DNA from: Streptosporangiaceae bacterium
GTDB taxonomy: Bacteria > Actinomycetota > Actinomycetes > Streptosporangiales > Streptosporangiaceae
Length of the DNA stretch: 10,120 nucleotides
Assembly (NCBI GenBank): GCA_025934635.1
Contig: JAICWX010000311.1
Location: forward strand, 1 to 10,120
Direction: 5' to 3'
The notes under the pieces are model-generated. The model was given only the letters and a program-made list of their open reading frames with translations. It ran no database searches and was not told the DNA's origin. The position numbers were made by a program, and so were the translations under genes. This document shows, piece after piece, positions 7,470-10,120 of this stretch. The stretch's first letter is position 1; the number at the start of each line of letters is the position of its first letter.

Positions 7470-8540
7470 TCAGCGCGCAGGCGCGGCGGCGCTCGCCCGG
7501 ACGATCAGCTCGGGCGCCACCCGGACCCGGGGCCCGGCCGGGATGGCGCCGGACATCCGGTCGACAAGCGTACTCAGTGCCTGCCGGCCGACCTCACCGA
7601 AGTCCTGCCGCACGGTGGTGAGCGGCGGGCGGTAGTACCCGGCCTCGGGCACGTCGTCGAAACCGATGATGCTGACGTCCTCGGGTACCCGCAACCCCCG
7701 CTCGGCCAGCGCCCGGATGACGCCCAGCGCCATCGTGTCGTTTCCGCAGAAGACGGCGGTCAGCCCGGGATCGTCGGCCAGCTGCGTGCCCAGCCGGTAC
7801 CCGGAGCTGGCGGACCAGTCGCCCACCAGCAGGGCGGGCTCGTCGGCGCCGGTCTCGCGCAGCGCCTGCCGCCAGCCCTCGGCCCGCTCCCTGGCGTCCA
7901 GGCAGTTGGCCGGCCCGGCCACGTGGAAGACGCTCCGGTGGCCCAGGCCGAGCAGGTAGCGGGTCGCGGCGGCGGCCCCGGCCACGTTGTCGATGGCCAC
8001 CGAGGTCACCGAGGCGCGGGTACCGCAGCCCACCGCGACCAGCGGCACCTCCGGCGGCACGTGTCCCAGCGCGGCCACGGCGGTGTCCACCGTGGCGATG
8101 ACGACGATGCCCTCGATGCCCTGGCCGAGAAACCGGTCCACCGCGTCCAGCATGGACCGGCGGTCGAGCGCGGGCAGGCTGGCCACCGACACGAAGTAGC
8201 TGTCGTGCGCGGCCCGCTCGAACCCGTAAAGCATGGAGGTGGGACCGTAGAGCATGGTGTCGGCGGTGATCACGCCGAAGGTGTGGGTGCGCCGGGTGAC
8301 CAGCGTCCGGGCCGCCGCATTGGGCCGGTAGGCAAGCTCGCGGATCGCGGCGAGCACCCGGTCCCTGGTCAGTGGGCGAACGTTCGGGTGCTCGTTCAGT
8401 ACCCGCGACACGGTCTGATGCGAAACCCCCGCGAGCCGGGCCACGTCGGCCATCACCGGCGGCCGCGACAGGTCGCCGGAACGACGTTCGACGGACCCCT
8501 GCACCCGGCTTCTGGCCTTCTCACCCGGTGACGACGTCAC
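7470..8540 (-). CDS. LacI-family regulator, probable L-arabinose-responsive repressor of araBDA
   Basis: A 356-residue LacI/GalR protein. After a basic 28-residue tail comes the helix-turn-helix PVMADVARLAGVSHQTVSRVLN (29-49), then the hinge AYRPNAAARTLVTRR and the effector-binding domain with DNVAGAAAATRYLLGLGH, FCGNDTMALGVIRAL and VSIIGFDDVPEAGYYRPPLTTVRQ. The start is GTG at 8540 with AGAGGAGG six bases upstream; an ATG at codon 30 has no ribosome binding site. It lies directly upstream of araBDA in the same direction, 54 bases from the araB start, and palindromes sharing GTkAGCGCTmAC stand before its own gene and at the start of araB. LacI-type AraR repressors of arabinose genes are known in Corynebacterium glutamicum; the role here is inferred from position and operators. 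Confidence 0.92.
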   Translation of the reverse strand: MTSSPGEKARSRVQGSVERRSGDLSRPPVMADVARLAGVSHQTVSRVLNEHPNVRPLTRDRVLAAIRELAYRPNAAARTLVTRRTHTFGVITADTMLYGPTSMLYGFERAAHDSYFVSVASLPALDRRSMLDAVDRFLGQGIEGIVVIATVDTAVAALGHVPPEVPLVAVGCGTRASVTSVAIDNVAGAAAATRYLLGLGHRSVFHVAGPANCLDARERAEGWRQALRETGADEPALLVGDWSASSGYRLGTQLADDPGLTAVFCGNDTMALGVIRALAERGLRVPEDVSIIGFDDVPEAGYYRPPLTTVRQDFGEVGRQALSTLVDRMSGAIPAGPRVRVAPELIVRASAAAPAR

Positions 8541-8594
8541 GTCGTGCCTCCTCTGCCGCGCGCGCCGCGGGGCTCTGCGGTCAGCCGGGGCCGA

Positions 8595-8608
8595 CGTGAG
8601 CGCTCACA
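8595..8608. promoter_or_regulatory. Candidate autoregulatory operator upstream of the araBDA-linked lacI gene
   Basis: GTGAGCGCTCAC (8596-8607) is a perfect 12-bp palindrome and equals the central 12 bp of the symmetric ideal lac operator. Within the 14-base frame 8595-8608 it matches the araB operator at 11 positions, including the whole AGCGCT core and the outer GT/AC steps. It lies about 55 bases upstream of the GTG start and upstream of the ribosome binding site. Confidence 0.65.
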
Positions 8609-8633
8609 TCCAGGCCGATCGGGCACAGCACCG

Positions 8634-8660
8634 TCACTTCGAAGCCCCCGCGAGTGACAT
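8634..8660 (-). CDS. Possible 8-residue leader ORF upstream of lacI
   Basis: ATG at 8660-8658 opens a frame encoding MSLAGASK and a TGA stop. GGAGG (8674-8670) stands nine bases upstream. It lies between a possible -10 element TACGCT (8703-8698) and the operator at 8596-8607. A frame this short arises easily by chance, and there is no sign of attenuation structure or of a run of regulatory codons. Confidence 0.15.
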   Translation of the reverse strand: MSLAGASK

Positions 8661-8782
8661 GCGCTTATTCCTCCGCAGCCCGGAATCCTTGTCCCTCAGC
8701 GTAGCCTCAGCGCGGCCACGACGGTAGCCCGGGGCGTCCCGCGCGAGGTCAGCGCGTTCCCCAGGAGTCCGGCGCGAGGAGG
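8661..8782. other. Intergenic region between the repeat-protein gene and the lacI leader
   Basis: This stretch holds the probable lacI promoter region: TACGCT at 8703-8698 on the minus strand fits TANNNT. It overlaps a direct repeat of CCTCAGCG on the plus strand (8694-8701 and 8705-8712), whose copies are 11 bases apart. No gene and no clear terminator for the repeat-protein gene, which ends at 8783, were found. Confidence 0.35.
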
Positions 8783-9193
8783 TCAGGCCTTGTCGCGGCG
8801 GCCGGCGCTGTCCTTCAGGTCGCGCAGCACGTCCTTGGCGGCGTCGCGGGCCTTGCCGACGGTGTCGCTGTCCTTCAGGTCGCGGATGGCATCCTTCGCC
8901 TTGTTCCTGGCGTCGCCGTCCCGCAGGTCCCGGATGACGTCCCGGGTCGCGTCCTTCGCCTTGCCGACCGCATCACTGCCCCGCAGGTCCTGGAAGGCGG
9001 CCTTGGCCTTGCGCCCGGCGTCGCCGTCCCGCAGGTCCTTCAGCGCTGACTCGGCCTTGCGGCCCACGTCGCTGGTGCGCACGTCATCAAGCGCATTCTT
9101 GGCCCGCCGCGTCGCCTCGGCCCCCCGGGGCCCGCGCAGCCACTCCATCACCCGGGCCCAGAAGCCCCGGACCTGCCGTTCCATCTCGCTCAT
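8783..9193 (-). CDS. Small charged repeat protein of unknown function
   Basis: A 136-residue hydrophilic protein without signal peptide or membrane segment. After an N-terminal basic amphipathic stretch (MERQVRGFWARVMEWLRGPRG, about 4-24), residues about 40-130 are tandem helical repeats. Units begin with a D-A/T-G/V-x-K-A-K/R pattern and end in DLRDG or DLKDS, and their length alternates between 16 and 20 residues, giving a 36-residue super-repeat. The high Lys/Arg/Asp/Ala content and absence of breaks suggest long amphipathic or charged alpha helices, similar in style to LEA-like or apolipoprotein-like proteins. The tryptophan-containing N-terminal helix might touch a membrane. The ATG at 9193 has GAGGAGA seven bases upstream, and a promoter candidate is present. 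I do not recognise the family. Confidence 0.8.
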   Translation of the reverse strand: MSEMERQVRGFWARVMEWLRGPRGAEATRRAKNALDDVRTSDVGRKAESALKDLRDGDAGRKAKAAFQDLRGSDAVGKAKDATRDVIRDLRDGDARNKAKDAIRDLKDSDTVGKARDAAKDVLRDLKDSAGRRDKA

Positions 9194-9232
9194 CGCGATC
9201 TCTCCTCAGCTCAAAGTCTCAGTCCCATAAAC

Positions 9233-9262
9233 AAGATATAACGCAACCTCGGCCCGAGCCAA
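9233..9262 (-). promoter_or_regulatory. Promoter candidate of the repeat-protein gene
   Basis: On the minus strand TTGGCT (9262-9257) and TATCTT (9238-9233) are separated by 18 bases. They lie within and beside an unusually AT-rich patch (about 9225-9242). The predicted start near 9226 gives a leader of about 33 bases ending in the GAGGAGA ribosome binding site. Confidence 0.5.
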
Positions 9263-9283
9263 GTCTCAACTACCCCCGCCCGC

Positions 9284-9319
9284 CCCGGCCAACCGCCCCG
9301 CCCTCCCGGCCAACCGCCC
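9284..9319. repeat. 15-bp direct repeat upstream of the Rid gene
   Basis: CCCGGCCAACCGCCC occurs at 9284-9298 and again at 9305-9319. The copies are 21 bp apart start to start, about two helical turns, in a C-rich tract between the divergent repeat-protein and Rid genes. It may be an activator or repressor pair or a local duplication. Confidence 0.6.
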
Positions 9320-9380
9320 TCTGTGCGCCACCGAGTCCCTCCTCCGCGGACGCGGTCGCCCTCGTGAGACAATCGCCGAC

Positions 9381-9761
9381 GTGCGTCAGCGCATCAGCGG
9401 GCACTCCCCGTACGAGCCGGTCTTCGGGTTCTCGCGGGCCGTGGTCGCCGGAGACCGCGTCCTGGTCGCGGGCACCGCCCCGGTCCCGCCCGGCGGCGCC
9501 CCGCCCCCGTCGGGCCCCTACGCCCAGGCCCGCCTCTGCCTGGACCTGATCGGCGAGGCCCTGACCAAGGCCGGGACCTCCCTGGACCAGGTCATCCGCA
9601 CCCGCATCTACCTCACCGCCGCCGAGCACTGGGAAGAGGTGGCCCGCGCCCACGGCGAGGTCTTCGCCGGCATCCGCCCCGCCGCCACCGCCGTCATCGT
9701 GGCCGGCCTCCTCGACCCCGCCTGGCTCGTAGAAATCGAAGCCGAAGCCCTGCTCCCATGA
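9381..9761 (+). CDS. Rid-family (YjgF/YER057c/UK114) protein without the catalytic arginine
   Basis: A 126-residue single-domain protein of usual Rid length, expected to form a cytoplasmic trimer. Typical are GDRVLVAGTAP (24-34), the QARLCLDLIGEALTKAGTSLDQVIRTRIYLT helix and strand, and the C-terminal VEIEAEAL. True RidA enzymes hydrolyse reactive enamine/imine intermediates using an arginine in the motif PARSxVEV (R105 of E. coli). Here the matching stretch reads PAATAVIV, so that arginine is alanine, and RidA-type deaminase activity is unlikely. The glutamate of EIEA is kept. It is better placed in one of the uncharacterised Rid subgroups. The GTG start has no ribosome binding site, so translation may be leaderless. 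Convergent with the TetR gene. Confidence 0.85.
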   Translation: MRQRISGHSPYEPVFGFSRAVVAGDRVLVAGTAPVPPGGAPPPSGPYAQARLCLDLIGEALTKAGTSLDQVIRTRIYLTAAEHWEEVARAHGEVFAGIRPAATAVIVAGLLDPAWLVEIEAEALLP

Positions 9762-9812
9762 TCACGAAGGATCTGCAGTCCGCACCCGCCACTGCAGATC
9801 CTTCATGATCAT
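9758..9812. terminator. Long inverted repeat between the convergent Rid and TetR genes
   Basis: The 22-base arms at 9758-9779 and 9791-9812 are complementary at 21 of 22 positions, with an 11-base loop. Arm cores read AAGGATCTGCAGT and ACTGCAGATCCTT, and the outer part contains ATGATCA. The left arm includes the Rid stop codon (9759-9761). There is no run of T on either side, so it is not a textbook intrinsic terminator. Its place between convergent genes suits a bidirectional transcript end, or it could be a dispersed palindromic repeat that inserted there. Confidence 0.65.
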
Positions 9813-9844
9813 GAAAATCGCGCAATCTGCGGATCGCGGAAGTC

Positions 9845-10120
9845 TCAGCCGGCGATCCCGGTCAGGATCACGTCCACCACCTGGGCGATGAACTCGCCGG
9901 TCATCGGCAGGTGGCCGAGCAGCAGCCGGTGCTCGGCGGCGCCGAAGAACAGGTCGAGCACCACGTCCCGGTCCACCGAAGCCGGGATCTCGCCGCGCGC
10001 GATGGCCCGGTCCAGCATGACCCGGTGCTGGGTCCGCAGCGGCTCGAGCACCCGGTCCCGCCACGCCCCGCGCAGTTCCGGGTCGTGCTGCGCCTCGGCG
10101 ATCAGCCCGGTCAGCATCGG
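9845..10120 (-). CDS. TetR-family transcriptional regulator, C-terminal part
   Basis: The 91 residues present are the C-terminal ligand-binding and dimerisation domain of a TetR/AcrR-type repressor. Typical are LTGLIAEAQHDPELRGAWRDRVLEPLR, then RAIARGEIPASVDRDVVLDLFFGAAEHRLLLGH, and a last helix FIAQVVDVILTGIAG. The frame stays open to the window edge and the DNA-binding domain lies outside, so the internal ATG at 10117 is not the real start. Ligand and targets cannot be told from this part. The gene is read towards the Rid gene and ends 32 bases from the inverted repeat. Confidence 0.82.
   Translation of the reverse strand, partial: PMLTGLIAEAQHDPELRGAWRDRVLEPLRTQHRVMLDRAIARGEIPASVDRDVVLDLFFGAAEHRLLLGHLPMTGEFIAQVVDVILTGIAG

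Noticed and set aside
6927..8531. Plus-strand open frame of 534 codons
   Set aside because: Antisense to araB and the lacI gene; His/Gly/Arg/Pro-rich shadow of high-GC coding with no ribosome binding site.
9040..9049. TCAGCGCTGA palindrome with an AGCGCT core
   Set aside because: It lies within repeat codons of the 136-residue protein, lacks the flanking GT/AC shared by the two ara operators, and is explained by coding of the repeat.

Overview
The window is very GC-rich, uses GTG and TTG as well as ATG starts, and carries TANNNT-type -10 elements. It reads as chromosomal DNA of a high-GC actinomycete, possibly of the Streptosporangiales or a related order; the order cannot be fixed from this sequence. 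About half of it is an L-arabinose / arabinan utilisation locus on the minus strand.

Reading down the minus strand from the right: a LacI-family repressor (8540-7470), then araB-araD-araA (7415-3425), where the cistrons are joined by two ATGA overlaps. The kinase, epimerase and isomerase convert L-arabinose through L-ribulose and L-ribulose 5-phosphate to D-xylulose 5-phosphate, and all expected catalytic residues are visible. Two related palindromes with an AGCGCT core, one upstream of the repressor gene and one covering the first codons of araB, look like the operators of this repressor. At the left edge lies a second, separately controlled minus-strand unit: another LacI-family gene (1323-277) translationally coupled (TTGA overlap) to a GH51 alpha-L-arabinofuranosidase that runs off the window. 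It has its own clear promoter, with a different palindrome (CGAACGTTCG core) at the expected transcription start.

Between the two arabinose units lie plus-strand genes that do not obviously belong: a lipoprotein related to the N,N-dimethylformamidase beta-subunit-like family that loses its homology about halfway (probably a remnant), a 56-bp nested palindrome just downstream, and a class I SAM methyltransferase that appears to be leaderless. The methyltransferase and araA converge with only 17 bases between their stops.

Right of the arabinose locus are a minus-strand gene for a charged helical protein built from alternating 16- and 20-residue repeats, a plus-strand Rid-family (YjgF/UK114) gene that lacks the usual catalytic arginine, a long inverted repeat that starts at the Rid stop codon, and the C-terminal end of a TetR-family regulator. 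No tRNA, rRNA, CRISPR, transposase or phage gene was seen. No wholly new system is evident. The points most worth a check are the operator arrangement of the two LacI regulators, the nested palindrome beside the truncated lipoprotein gene, and the long inverted repeat after the Rid gene.
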